DNA from: Marivivens sp. LCG002
Lineage (GTDB): Bacteria > Pseudomonadota > Alphaproteobacteria > Rhodobacterales > Rhodobacteraceae
Length of the DNA: 64,000 nt
Assembly (NCBI RefSeq): GCF_030264275.1
Contig: NZ_CP127165.1
Coordinates: 124,001 to 188,000, forward strand
Reading direction: 5' to 3'
Part shown: one piece after another, positions 52,538-60,434 of the stretch
Numbering within the stretch: position 1 is the stretch's first letter
How the letters are laid out: each line of letters begins with the position of its first letter
Notes under the pieces: model-generated
The model's database searches: none
Told to the model about the DNA's origin: nothing
What the model saw: the letters and a program-made list of their open reading frames with translations, nothing else
Program-made: the position numbers and the translations under genes

Positions 52538-52648
52538 ATAATTCATTCCTTGAATTATAAATGCGGGAATACGCACCATCCAGCGACATTTTTCACGATA
52601 AATACTGATGTGTCCAGAAGGGAAGGAGGGATTTCACTCCATTTTATT

Positions 52649-52677
52649 TTGACAATCAAATTAATTAACGCAACACT
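52649..52677 (+). promoter_or_regulatory. Candidate promoter/operator of xylBA
   Basis: TTGACA (52649-52654) is followed after 17 bp by a weak -10 (AACACT). The spacer contains the palindrome TTAATTAA (52661-52668), a plausible site for the divergent ROK regulator. It is based on position and similarity only. Confidence 0.4.
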
Positions 52678-52774
52678 GTGCGCGCAAGTTCGAACAGCGT
52701 GATGCTGAGTCGGGAACGGGCTGTGACTAATCGGCTGCCACAAGGCGCCGCACGCGAATGGAGCGCAGAGGCGA

Positions 52775-54214
52775 ATGTATATTGGATTGGATCTTGGCAC
52801 CTCGGGGCTCAAGGGGATCGTCATCAATGATGATCAGGACATCCTCGCCGAAGCGACGGCCCCTTTGGATGTAAGCCGACCGCATGACGGTTGGTCCGAG
52901 CAAGCGCCTGCCGATTGGATCGTTGCGGCCGAGGCGGTGATTTCTGCGCTTCGGAGCAAGATCGATCTTGGTGCGGTGAAAGCCATCGGGCTTTCGGGGC
53001 ACATGCATGGTGCAACCCTTTTGGGCAAATCTGACGAAGTGCTTCGGCCTTGCATTTTGTGGAACGATACGCGGTCCGCAGTTGAAGCGGCGGAACTCGA
53101 TGCAGATCCCATGTTCCGCAAGCTGACGGGGAATATCGTGTTTCCGGGTTTCACAGCGCCCAAATTGGCTTGGGTCAAGAACAACGAACCCGAAATTTTC
53201 TCAAAGCTCGCCAAGGTGCTTTTGCCCAAGGATTATCTCCGACTTTGGCTCACGGGCGAACATGTGGCGGAAATGTCCGATGCCGCGGGGACCTCGTGGC
53301 TTGATGTCGGGCAGCGTGATTGGTCGGATACGCTTTTGGCTGCAACCGATATGGATAGGTCGCACATGCCGCGACTGGTGGAGGGGTCCGAGGTTTCAGG
53401 CACGCTCCGTCCTGACCTCGCGTCTGCTTGGGGGATGAGCTCGTCTGTGGTCGTTGCGGGCGGCGGCGGAGACAATGCCGCGAGTGCGGTGGGCGTCGGC
53501 GTAGTTCAAGAGGGCGATGCCTTTGTCAGTCTCGGAACATCGGGGGTGCTCTTTGCGGCCTGTGATGCCTATACCCCCGATGCGGCGAGCGCTGTGCACA
53601 CGTTCTGTCATGCGTTGCCTAGCACGTGGCACCAGATGGGGGTCATTCTGGCGGCAGCGGACGCGATGAACTGGTTTGCCAAGGTGCTGGAGGCCAAGCC
53701 TTCCGATCTCACAAGTGCGCTTGGGCCGCTTCAGGCGCCGAGCCGCACCCTGTTCCTTCCTTATCTTGGGGGGGAGCGGACGCCGCATAACGACGCAAAA
53801 GTTCGGGCATCGTTCCTACACCTCGACCACGCCTCGGACCGTATTTCCATGACGCGTTCCGTTCTGGAGGGGGTCACTTTTGCGGTGCGCGACAGCTTTG
53901 ACGCACTCAGCTCGACAGGGACCAGGATCGAGCGTCTGATCGCCGTGGGCGGTGGGTCCAAGTCCGATTACTGGGTGCAAGCGATTGCGACGACGCTCGG
54001 ACTGCCAATCGGTTTGCCCGTTGCTGGCGATTATGGCGGAGCATTCGGCGCCGCGCGTCTTGGGCTCATGGCGGCAACGGGCGCGGGAAGCAGCGCTGCG
54101 ACCGCCCCGAAAATCGAACGTATGATCGAGCCTGTTGTCGGGCTCTCTGATGCGTTCCTTGAAGCACATTCGAAATATCGCGCGGCCTATCAGGCCATCA
54201 AAGCGCTGAATTAA
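52775..54214 (+). CDS. xylB: Xylulokinase
   Basis: It phosphorylates D-xylulose to xylulose 5-phosphate. The 479-residue FGGY kinase begins YIGLDLGTSGLKGIVIND (phosphate-binding loop) and contains LSGHMHG with the active-site region, ILWNDTRS, and the C-terminal IERLIAVGGGSKSDYW. The divergent ROK regulator and downstream xylA identify the pathway. No xylose transporter gene is adjacent in this window. Confidence 0.94.
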   Translation: MYIGLDLGTSGLKGIVINDDQDILAEATAPLDVSRPHDGWSEQAPADWIVAAEAVISALRSKIDLGAVKAIGLSGHMHGATLLGKSDEVLRPCILWNDTRSAVEAAELDADPMFRKLTGNIVFPGFTAPKLAWVKNNEPEIFSKLAKVLLPKDYLRLWLTGEHVAEMSDAAGTSWLDVGQRDWSDTLLAATDMDRSHMPRLVEGSEVSGTLRPDLASAWGMSSSVVVAGGGGDNAASAVGVGVVQEGDAFVSLGTSGVLFAACDAYTPDAASAVHTFCHALPSTWHQMGVILAAADAMNWFAKVLEAKPSDLTSALGPLQAPSRTLFLPYLGGERTPHNDAKVRASFLHLDHASDRISMTRSVLEGVTFAVRDSFDALSSTGTRIERLIAVGGGSKSDYWVQAIATTLGLPIGLPVAGDYGGAFGAARLGLMAATGAGSSAATAPKIERMIEPVVGLSDAFLEAHSKYRAAYQAIKALN

Positions 54215-54236
54215 CAGGTAAAAAGGGGGGAGCCCA

Positions 54237-55538
54237 ATGACCGATTTCTTCAAAGGCATTCCGCAGATCAAATACGAAGGTCCCGAAACGGACAATGATT
54301 TCGCATTCCGCCACTATAACCCCGATGAGGTGATCCTTGGCAAAACCATGAAGGAGCACCTTCGGTTCGCCATCGCCTATTGGCACTCGTTTGCTTGGGA
54401 AGGCGGCGATCCGTTCGGCGGCCGCACCTTTGACCGGCCTTGGTTCGGGAGTGCGATGGATCTTGCAAAGCTCAAGGCCGATGTTGCTTTCGAGATGTAC
54501 GAGATCCTCGATGCACCGTTCTTCTGCTTCCATGATGCCGATGTGCGCCCCGAGGGAGCCACTTTCGCAGAGAACCAGCGGAACCTTGACGAGATCGTCG
54601 ATTATTTTGCCGCCAAGATGGAAAACAGCAAGACCAAGCTCTTGTGGGGCACCGCTAACCTCTTCTCGCATCGGCGCTTCATGTCGGGTGCTGCGACGAA
54701 CCCCGATCCCGAGGTCTTTGCTTTCTCGGCGGCAACGATCAAATCCAACATGGATGCGACGCATAAACTGGGCGGCGCGAACTATGTGCTTTGGGGTGGG
54801 CGTGAAGGCTACGAGACCCTTCTGAACACGGATATGGGCCGCGAACGTCAGCAAGCGGGCCGCATGCTCCAGATGGTGGTCGATTACAAGCACAAGATCG
54901 GCTTTAAAGGCACAATCCTGATCGAGCCCAAACCGCAGGAGCCGACCAAGCACCAGTATGATTACGACGTTGCCACGGTCTATGGCTTCCTCAAGGACTT
55001 CGGCCTTGAAAAAGAAGTGAAGCTCAACATCGAGCAGGGGCACGCAATCCTTGCGGGGCACTCCTTCGAGCACGAGCTTGCTCTTGCGCGCGAGCTAGGC
55101 ATCCTCGGGTCGATCGATATGAACCGCAACGACTATCAGTCGGGTTGGGATACCGACCAGTTCCCGAACAATGTGCCCGAAACGGCGCTGGCCTATTACG
55201 AGATCCTCAAAGCGGGCGGTTTCACCACGGGGGGCACCAATTTCGACGCCAAACTCCGTCGCCAGTCGCTCGATGCAGAAGACCTCATTCTCGGGCATGT
55301 GGGCGGCATGGACGTGTGTGCCGCAGGGCTCAAGGCGGCTGCGCGGATGCTGGAAGACGGCAAGCTCGAAGAGGCACGCAGCGCCCGCTATGCAGGCTGG
55401 GATACCGAGGCGGGCAAGGCGCTCTTGTCCAGCGATCTCGAAAGCATCCATGCGAAAGTTCTTGCCGAGAACATCAACCCCGAACCGCGTTCGGGTCGTC
55501 AGGAACGTCTTGAAAATCTGGTGAACCGCTATCTCTGA
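54237..55538 (+). CDS. xylA: Xylose isomerase
   Basis: It interconverts D-xylose and D-xylulose. The 433-residue metal-dependent TIM barrel (the class of about 440 residues) has [12 protein letters not shown] with the catalytic His, [16 protein letters not shown] and [17 protein letters not shown] with metal ligands, and [16 protein letters not shown]-type ribosome site precedes the ATG, 22 bp after xylB. A terminator follows, so xylBA forms a two-gene operon. Confidence 0.96.
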   Translation: MTDFFKGIPQIKYEGPETDNDFAFRHYNPDEVILGKTMKEHLRFAIAYWHSFAWEGGDPFGGRTFDRPWFGSAMDLAKLKADVAFEMYEILDAPFFCFHDADVRPEGATFAENQRNLDEIVDYFAAKMENSKTKLLWGTANLFSHRRFMSGAATNPDPEVFAFSAATIKSNMDATHKLGGANYVLWGGREGYETLLNTDMGRERQQAGRMLQMVVDYKHKIGFKGTILIEPKPQEPTKHQYDYDVATVYGFLKDFGLEKEVKLNIEQGHAILAGHSFEHELALARELGILGSIDMNRNDYQSGWDTDQFPNNVPETALAYYEILKAGGFTTGGTNFDAKLRRQSLDAEDLILGHVGGMDVCAAGLKAAARMLEDGKLEEARSARYAGWDTEAGKALLSSDLESIHAKVLAENINPEPRSGRQERLENLVNRYL

Positions 55539-55562
55539 CGGCAGACCGCGGATTTCAAAGGA

Positions 55563-55585
55563 AAGGGGCGCATTATGCGCCCCTT
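55563..55585 (+). terminator. Intrinsic terminator after xylA
   Basis: AAGGGGCGCA pairs with TGCGCCCCTT around a 3-base TTA loop (55563-55585), followed by a T-containing stretch (TTGTTCGTTTT). It lies in the 61-bp gap before convergent rnhA. Confidence 0.8.
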
Positions 55586-55599
55586 GTTCGTTTTCGGGT

Positions 55600-56070
55600 C
55601 TATTTGGCGGCGGAGTCGCGCAGCTCTTTGAAGGGGGCCATGCCTCGCCGTGCGAGTTCATCGGCGCGTTCGTTCTCGGGATGTCCCGCGTGTCCTTTGA
55701 CCCATTCCCAAGTTATGGTGTGCCGTTTGGTGGCCTCGTCGAGCCGTCGCCAAAGGTCTTCGTTCTTGACGGGTTTGCCTGCGGCGGTCTTCCAGCCTTT
55801 TTTCTTCCAGCCGAAGAGCCAAGACGAAATGCCGTCTTTGACATAGGCACTGTCCGTGATCACGGTGAGCGTCGAGGGGCGTTCGAGCGTTTCGAGCGCG
55901 GTGATCGCGGCCAAAAGCTCCATGCGGTTATTGGTGGTTTCCTGCTCGCCGCCGTAGAGTTCGCGCTCTTTGAGGATCTCGTCTCCTTCGCGTGCGATCA
56001 GGAGTGCGCCCCAACCGCCCGGTCCGGGATTTCCCGAGCAGGCACCGTCTGTATAGGCAAAGAGCCTCAT
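55600..56070 (-). CDS. rnhA: Ribonuclease HI
   Basis: It degrades the RNA of RNA-DNA hybrids. The 156-residue enzyme shows the carboxylate set: Asp in [18 protein letters not shown], Glu in NNRMELLAA, Asp in TDSAYVKDG, and the last Asp in [11 protein letters not shown]. The basic protrusion [17 protein letters not shown] is of the E. coli type. The start overlaps the ispH stop as ATGA. Confidence 0.95.
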   Translation of the reverse strand: MRLFAYTDGACSGNPGPGGWGALLIAREGDEILKERELYGGEQETTNNRMELLAAITALETLERPSTLTVITDSAYVKDGISSWLFGWKKKGWKTAAGKPVKNEDLWRRLDEATKRHTITWEWVKGHAGHPENERADELARRGMAPFKELRDSAAK

Positions 56071-57017
56071 GCGGGGTCTCTTAGGACACGGGGCACTTTG
56101 AACTCGACGTTTTCCTCGGCTGTGACGACCTGCTCGACCGTCACGTCGAAACGGCTCCGAAAGGCGTCGATCACCTCGTTGATGAGAACTTCGGGAGCAG
56201 AGGCGCCCGCCGTGATGCCTACCGAATTGATCGTTCCGATTGCACGCCAGTCGATGTCGTCGGCCCGTTGCACAAGCTGGGCATAGGAGCAGCCGTTTTT
56301 TGCGGCGACTTCGACAAGGCGTTTGGAGTTGGATGAATTGGGGGCGCCGACCACCAAGAGCGCTTCGCATTTGGGTGCGATCGCCTTTACCGCTTCCTGA
56401 CGGTTTGTGGTGGCATAGCAAATGTCTTCTTTGTGCGGACCGACGATTGCGGGAAAACGTTCATTAAGCGCTGCGACGATGTCCTTGGTGTCATCGACCG
56501 AAAGCGTGGTCTGGGTCACATAGGCAAGGCGAGTGGGGTCACGGACCGCAACTTTGGCGACGTCTTCCACGGTTTCGACAAGGAGCACTTCACCCTCGGG
56601 AAGCTGGCCCATGGTTCCGATGGTTTCGGGGTGGCCTTCGTGGCCGATCATGATCATCTGGAGACCTTCTTCGGCGTGACGCGCGGCCTCGATATGGACT
56701 TTGGAGACAAGCGGGCAGGTCGCATCGACATAGATCATCTCGCGACGCGCCGCCTCTGCGGGGACGGATTTGGGGACGCCATGCGCCGAGAAAATCACGG
56801 GCCGATCCGTCGGACATTCGTCAAGCTCTTCAACAAAGACAGCGCCTTTGTTCTTGAGGCTGTCCACGACAAATTTGTTGTGCACGATTTCGTGGCGGAC
56901 GTAGACGGGCGCGCCCCATTTCTCGAGCGCCATCTCGACGATTTTTATCGCGCGATCAACGCCGGCGCAAAATCCGCGTGGTGCGGCGAGATAGAGGGTG
57001 AGAGGGGGCTTGGTCAT
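56067..57017 (-). CDS. ispH: 4-hydroxy-3-methylbut-2-enyl diphosphate reductase
   Basis: This is the last enzyme of the MEP isoprenoid pathway, an Fe-S protein producing IPP and DMAPP. The 316-residue product has the three cluster cysteines in [23 protein letters not shown] and [10 protein letters not shown]-flanking VVGAPNS regions, plus [14 protein letters not shown] lies before the ATG. It is translationally coupled to rnhA downstream. Confidence 0.95.
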   Translation of the reverse strand: MTKPPLTLYLAAPRGFCAGVDRAIKIVEMALEKWGAPVYVRHEIVHNKFVVDSLKNKGAVFVEELDECPTDRPVIFSAHGVPKSVPAEAARREMIYVDATCPLVSKVHIEAARHAEEGLQMIMIGHEGHPETIGTMGQLPEGEVLLVETVEDVAKVAVRDPTRLAYVTQTTLSVDDTKDIVAALNERFPAIVGPHKEDICYATTNRQEAVKAIAPKCEALLVVGAPNSSNSKRLVEVAAKNGCSYAQLVQRADDIDWRAIGTINSVGITAGASAPEVLINEVIDAFRSRFDVTVEQVVTAEENVEFKVPRVLRDPA

Positions 57018-57071
57018 AGGGACGTCTCCTTGCTGAGGGACAAGTAAGACAGCGGGCTGGTTTCGTCCAGA

Positions 57072-57515
57072 CTAGAGCGCAGAGATTACACCCTCGGTAA
57101 TGAGGGCCAGAACGATGTAGCGACCCGTTTTGGCGAGCGCGACAAGTGCGATGAAGATCGTCCAAGGGGTGCGCATGATACCCGCGATCAGCGCGATGGC
57201 ATCCCCGAGAGGAGCCCATGTGAAGAGCAAGGACCAGAGGCCCCATTTACGATAGACCGCCTGTGCGCGGTCAAGTTGCTCGGGCGAGACGGGGAACCAT
57301 GACTGCTCGCGGAAGCGCTCGATCCCGCGTCCCATCGCGCATGTAATGACCGAACCGAGCGTATTTCCGACACTTGCCACCACAACCAAAAGCCAAAGCG
57401 GTTGATTGCCCGCGATCTGAAGAGCGGCAAAGACGACCTCGGATTGAAGGGGCAGAACCGTTGCGGCCGCCAAGGCGGCGATGAACATTCCAAAGAGCCC
57501 AAGCTCGACCATCAT
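57072..57515 (-). CDS. YqaA-type DedA-like membrane protein
   Basis: The 147-residue membrane protein has the short VTT/SNARE-associated (DedA-like) fold with about four helices: MFIAALAAATVLPLQSEVVFAAL and GNTLGSVITCAMGRG are its landmarks. YqaA proteins have no established transport role. It begins at an ATG overlapping the upstream TetR stop (ATGATG), so the two are expressed together. A start one codon later is possible. Confidence 0.83.
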   Translation of the reverse strand: MMVELGLFGMFIAALAAATVLPLQSEVVFAALQIAGNQPLWLLVVVASVGNTLGSVITCAMGRGIERFREQSWFPVSPEQLDRAQAVYRKWGLWSLLFTWAPLGDAIALIAGIMRTPWTIFIALVALAKTGRYIVLALITEGVISAL

Positions 57516-58075
57516 TCGCCGCCATATAGTTTTGTAATAATAGCGAAAGCGCGCGCGCTTCTCGCCTTGTGCTCGTCATCGGTAAGGGGATCAAGTGAGC
57601 CGTTGGTGCGTCTTACCTGCAAATCGCCAAGCAGAAGCGAAATCCAAATCTCGGCGATTTCCGAAGGGTTTCCGCTCAGGCTTGTACGCTCGGTCACAGA
57701 GGCGATCTTTGGCATGATCCGTGCGCGTCCACCTTCGGCAATTGCGCGCCCTAGTCCTCCGCTCGGGTCGGCAGCGGCGGCGCGATTGAGTGCGATCGCT
57801 CTTGGACCTGTAAGCGTGGCAAGCAAGGTGATCCCCAAGGATACAAGATCGGCTTTGTCGGAAATGCGGTCGGCGATCACATCGGCGTTGCGGTCAATAA
57901 GAGCGCGGAACAAGCCGATTTTGTCGCCATACCAGCGATAGATCGTCTCGTTCGAGGTTTTGGCGGCTTTGGCAACCGCAAGGATCGACAGCCCTGCAAA
58001 TCCCTTTTGCTCAAGGATCTGATAGGCTGCCTTCTCGATCTCGTCGCGTCGTTTCTCTCGGGCTTCATCACGCAT
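57512..58075 (-). CDS. TetR/AcrR-family transcriptional regulator
   Basis: The 187-residue protein has the TetR helix-turn-helix (IEKAAYQILEQKGFAGLSILAVAKAAKTSNETIYRWYGDK, about 11-50) and a ligand-binding helical domain. The start MRDEAREKRRDE at 58075 is favoured, since the longer frame to 58117 covers its own operators. Two identical-type palindromes lie immediately upstream between it and the divergent DUF1772 gene, indicating autoregulation and control of that gene. The ligand is unknown. Confidence 0.9.
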   Translation of the reverse strand: MRDEAREKRRDEIEKAAYQILEQKGFAGLSILAVAKAAKTSNETIYRWYGDKIGLFRALIDRNADVIADRISDKADLVSLGITLLATLTGPRAIALNRAAAADPSGGLGRAIAEGGRARIMPKIASVTERTSLSGNPSEIAEIWISLLLGDLQVRRTNGSLDPLTDDEHKARSARAFAIITKLYGGE

Positions 58076-58099
58076 TCGATTTTCTCCTTGCTCGAATCC

Positions 58100-58141
58100 G
58101 TAATCTAAATTACGCAAATGACAATCCGTAATTTGAATTAC
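58100..58141. promoter_or_regulatory. Twin palindromic TetR operators
   Basis: GTAATCTAAATTAC (58100-58113) and GTAATTTGAATTAC (58128-58141) share the arms GTAAT/ATTAC with 4-base centres and repeat at a 28-bp interval. Both are preceded by AATCC. They lie between the divergent TetR and DUF1772 genes. Confidence 0.85.
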
Positions 58142-58158
58142 AGTTTTAAGGAGTGATT

Positions 58159-58656
58159 ATGTCGAGACTTACTTTCGGAACGGCTTTTCTGGGGTTGGTC
58201 CTCTCAGGAGCGATCTTCGGGTTCTTTTATGCTTGGGTTTGTTCCACCATGTGGGGGCTCGATGCCGCCGATCCGCGGGTGGCGATCGCAGCTATGCAGG
58301 CGATGAACGCTAGCGTGCGGAACGCTATCTTTGCGCCTGCATTCTTTGGAACGGGGCCGGTGCTTCTGCTCGTGGGTGTTTTCGCGTTTCGCTCGCAAAA
58401 CCGAAGTGCGGCAAAGTGGTTCGTTTCGGGTGGTTTGCTTTATACGCTTGGCGGAATGGTTTTGACGATGGTTGTCAATGTTCCGATGAATGAAGCTCTT
58501 GGAGCACTGATCGTGCCAGAGGATATCGCATCTGCGCGCGAAATATGGTCCGATTACTCTGATCGGTGGCAGGTTTTCAACCAAATCAGGACGCTGGTTT
58601 CCGGTGTCGTTCTTATCCTTGTCGGCATCGGCATTTTCGAGCTTGCACGAAAGTGA
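58159..58656 (+). CDS. DUF1772 (anthrone-oxygenase-like) membrane protein
   Basis: The 165-residue protein has four hydrophobic helices and the family features NVPMNEAL and W..YSDRWQVFNQIRT, as in DUF1772/anthrone oxygenase-like proteins. AAGGAG precedes the ATG at 58159. The twin operators just upstream predict TetR repression. The substrate is unknown; induction by a hydrophobic ligand is a reasonable guess. Confidence 0.8.
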   Translation: MSRLTFGTAFLGLVLSGAIFGFFYAWVCSTMWGLDAADPRVAIAAMQAMNASVRNAIFAPAFFGTGPVLLLVGVFAFRSQNRSAAKWFVSGGLLYTLGGMVLTMVVNVPMNEALGALIVPEDIASAREIWSDYSDRWQVFNQIRTLVSGVVLILVGIGIFELARK

Positions 58657-58661
58657 TAGCG

Positions 58662-58690
58662 GCAAAAAGTAAGGGCGCCACAAGGCGCCC
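58662..58690 (-). terminator. Terminator between DUF1772 and the NYN gene
   Basis: GGGCGCC (58673-58679) pairs with GGCGCCC (58684-58690) over an ACAA loop. Read on the minus strand it is followed by ACTTTTTG, so it terminates the NYN transcript and may act on both. Confidence 0.72.
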
Positions 58691-58694
58691 CTGA

Positions 58695-59270
58695 TTATTC
58701 TTCGACCATTTCAGAGACCGGCCTACGGTCATCGCCGCTCTCGCGCGGCGGGCGTCCGACGACATCGCGGAGTTCGTCGAGGTCGATAAAGTTATCGGCT
58801 TGTCTGCGAAGTTCGTCTGCGATCATCGGTGGCTGGCTGCGGATCGTCGAGACGACCGAGACGCGCACGCCTTTGCGCTGCAGGGCCTCGACCAGCGGAC
58901 GGAAGTCGCCGTCGCCCGAGAAAAGCACGACGTGGTCGACATAGGGTGCTAGCTCCATCGCATCGACAGTGAGTTCGATGTCCATGTTGCCTTTGACCTT
59001 GCGGCGTCCCATCGAGTCGGTGAACTCTTTGGCGGGTTTTGTCACCATCGTGAAGCCGTTGTAGTTCAACCAGTCCACCAGCGGGCGGATGGGCGAATAC
59101 TCGTCATTCTCGAGAAGTGCGGTGTAATAGAAGGCGCGCAGCAATTTGCCACGGCGCATGAATTCTTGCCTCAGGAGTTTGTAGTCGATATCGAAACCGA
59201 GTGCCTTTGCAGCGGCATAAAGGTTCGATCCGTCGATAAAAAGAGCGAGGCGCTCGTCGCGGTAAAACAT
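58695..59270 (-). CDS. NYN-domain (LabA/DUF88) protein
   Basis: The 191-residue protein has the PIN-like NYN fold with conserved acids in LALFIDGSNLYAAAK and DIELTVDAME, then VLFSGDGDFRPLVEALQRKG. It is probably a metal-dependent RNase; the LabA/DUF88 group has no single defined role. AAAGGA precedes the ATG. The gene is divergent from folK by 94 bp. Confidence 0.88.
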   Translation of the reverse strand: MFYRDERLALFIDGSNLYAAAKALGFDIDYKLLRQEFMRRGKLLRAFYYTALLENDEYSPIRPLVDWLNYNGFTMVTKPAKEFTDSMGRRKVKGNMDIELTVDAMELAPYVDHVVLFSGDGDFRPLVEALQRKGVRVSVVSTIRSQPPMIADELRRQADNFIDLDELRDVVGRPPRESGDDRRPVSEMVEE

Positions 59271-59364
59271 TAAAAAGTCCTTTCAAAAACGACCCAGCGG
59301 CGCGAGCGTCACTCTCGTGTTTCGATCCGAAGGGCCTGCAATAAAATAAAGGTGGTGTTGAAAA

Positions 59365-59949
59365 GTGGAAAGAAAACAGACTGGTAGAAAAACACTAATT
59401 AGCTACATCGCCCTAGGCAGTAATGCGGTCACTATGGACGAAAGTTCAACAAGCATACTTCAAAAGGCGATTTCCGCAATATCCGAAAGATTGTGTTTTG
59501 TTGATGTAACGAGTAGTTTTTACCAGACGCCCTGTTTTCCTGCGGGCGCGGGCCCCGATTACGTCAATGCGGTTATCGCTGTGCGCAGCGACCTTGAACC
59601 GCGTGATCTTCTAACCGGTTTGCACCTGATCGAGGCCGATTTCGGTCGTGTCCGAGAGGTGCGTTGGGGGCAGCGAACCCTTGACCTCGATCTCGTCGCG
59701 ACAGAGGGCTGTGTTCTTCCCGATGTGGAAACTGTGCGGACCTGGATCGACCTGCCGATGGAGCGTCAAATGTCCGAAGCGCCAAGCGAGCTCTTGCTGC
59801 CGCATCCGAGACTTCAGGATCGGGCTTTTGTTCTCGTGCCTTGGGCCGAGATTGCTCCTGATTGGCGTCACCCGATTCTCGGTTTGACCGTAACGGAGAT
59901 GCTGGATGCCCTTTCGGAAAGCGAAAAAGCAGAAATAAGAGCGATTTGA
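59365..59949 (+). CDS. folK: 2-amino-4-hydroxy-6-hydroxymethyldihydropteridine pyrophosphokinase
   Basis: It pyrophosphorylates the pterin precursor of folate. The 194-residue HPPK has the N-terminal YIALGSN and the signature RWGQRTLDLDLVATEG. The start is a GTG at 59365. The first 60 codons are markedly AT-rich with AGA, ATA and TTA codons, unlike the rest of the gene. It is followed after 98 bp by rpoZ. Confidence 0.92.
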   Translation: MERKQTGRKTLISYIALGSNAVTMDESSTSILQKAISAISERLCFVDVTSSFYQTPCFPAGAGPDYVNAVIAVRSDLEPRDLLTGLHLIEADFGRVREVRWGQRTLDLDLVATEGCVLPDVETVRTWIDLPMERQMSEAPSELLLPHPRLQDRAFVLVPWAEIAPDWRHPILGLTVTEMLDALSESEKAEIRAI

Positions 59950-59974
59950 TCGCCCAACTGTGACAGCTTTCCCC

Positions 59975-60003
59975 TTGTCAATCCCTATTGTTGCGCGTAT
60001 GTC
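59975..60003 (+). promoter_or_regulatory. Candidate promoter of rpoZ
   Basis: TTGTCA (59975-59980), a 17-bp spacer, then TATGTC (59998-60003) lie 45-73 bp before the rpoZ start. It is a reasonable sigma-70-type pair, unverified. Confidence 0.4.
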
Positions 60004-60047
60004 GAGGGCTTCCTAGGACTGTAGTTCAGAGATATTGGAGTGCGCTG

Positions 60048-60401
60048 ATGGCCCGCGTGACCGTAGAAGATTGTGTCGACAAGGTTCCGAACCGTTTCGA
60101 GTTGGTAATGCTTGCCGCGCATCGTGCCCGTGAAATCTCGGCCGGTTCGTCGCTGACTGTATCGCGTGACAACGACAAGAACCCCGTCGTTGCACTTCGT
60201 GAAATTGCAGATGAAACCCAGCTGGCAGACGATCTTCGCGAGCGCCAGATCGAGGCTCTCCAGACCCAGATCGAGGTCGATGAGCCCGAGGACGACGCGA
60301 TGGCTCTGCTGATGGGCGCCGAAATGGACAAGCCTGCCGAGGACGATATGTCCGAAGAGCGTCTTCTTCGCCAACTTATGGAAGCTCAGGGGCAGCGCTA
60401 A
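60048..60401 (+). CDS. rpoZ: RNA polymerase omega subunit
   Basis: The 117-residue subunit helps assemble the beta' subunit and forms part of a ppGpp site in many bacteria. [31 protein letters not shown] is the conserved N-terminal half, and the C-terminal part is the acidic alphaproteobacterial extension. The start at 60048 is chosen over an upstream ATG that lies inside the promoter. The ppGpp synthetase/hydrolase gene follows directly. Confidence 0.95.
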   Translation: MARVTVEDCVDKVPNRFELVMLAAHRAREISAGSSLTVSRDNDKNPVVALREIADETQLADDLRERQIEALQTQIEVDEPEDDAMALLMGAEMDKPAEDDMSEERLLRQLMEAQGQR

Positions 60402-60434
60402 GCGCCGCTCCCTGTTCTGAGGGCGAAGGATCAG

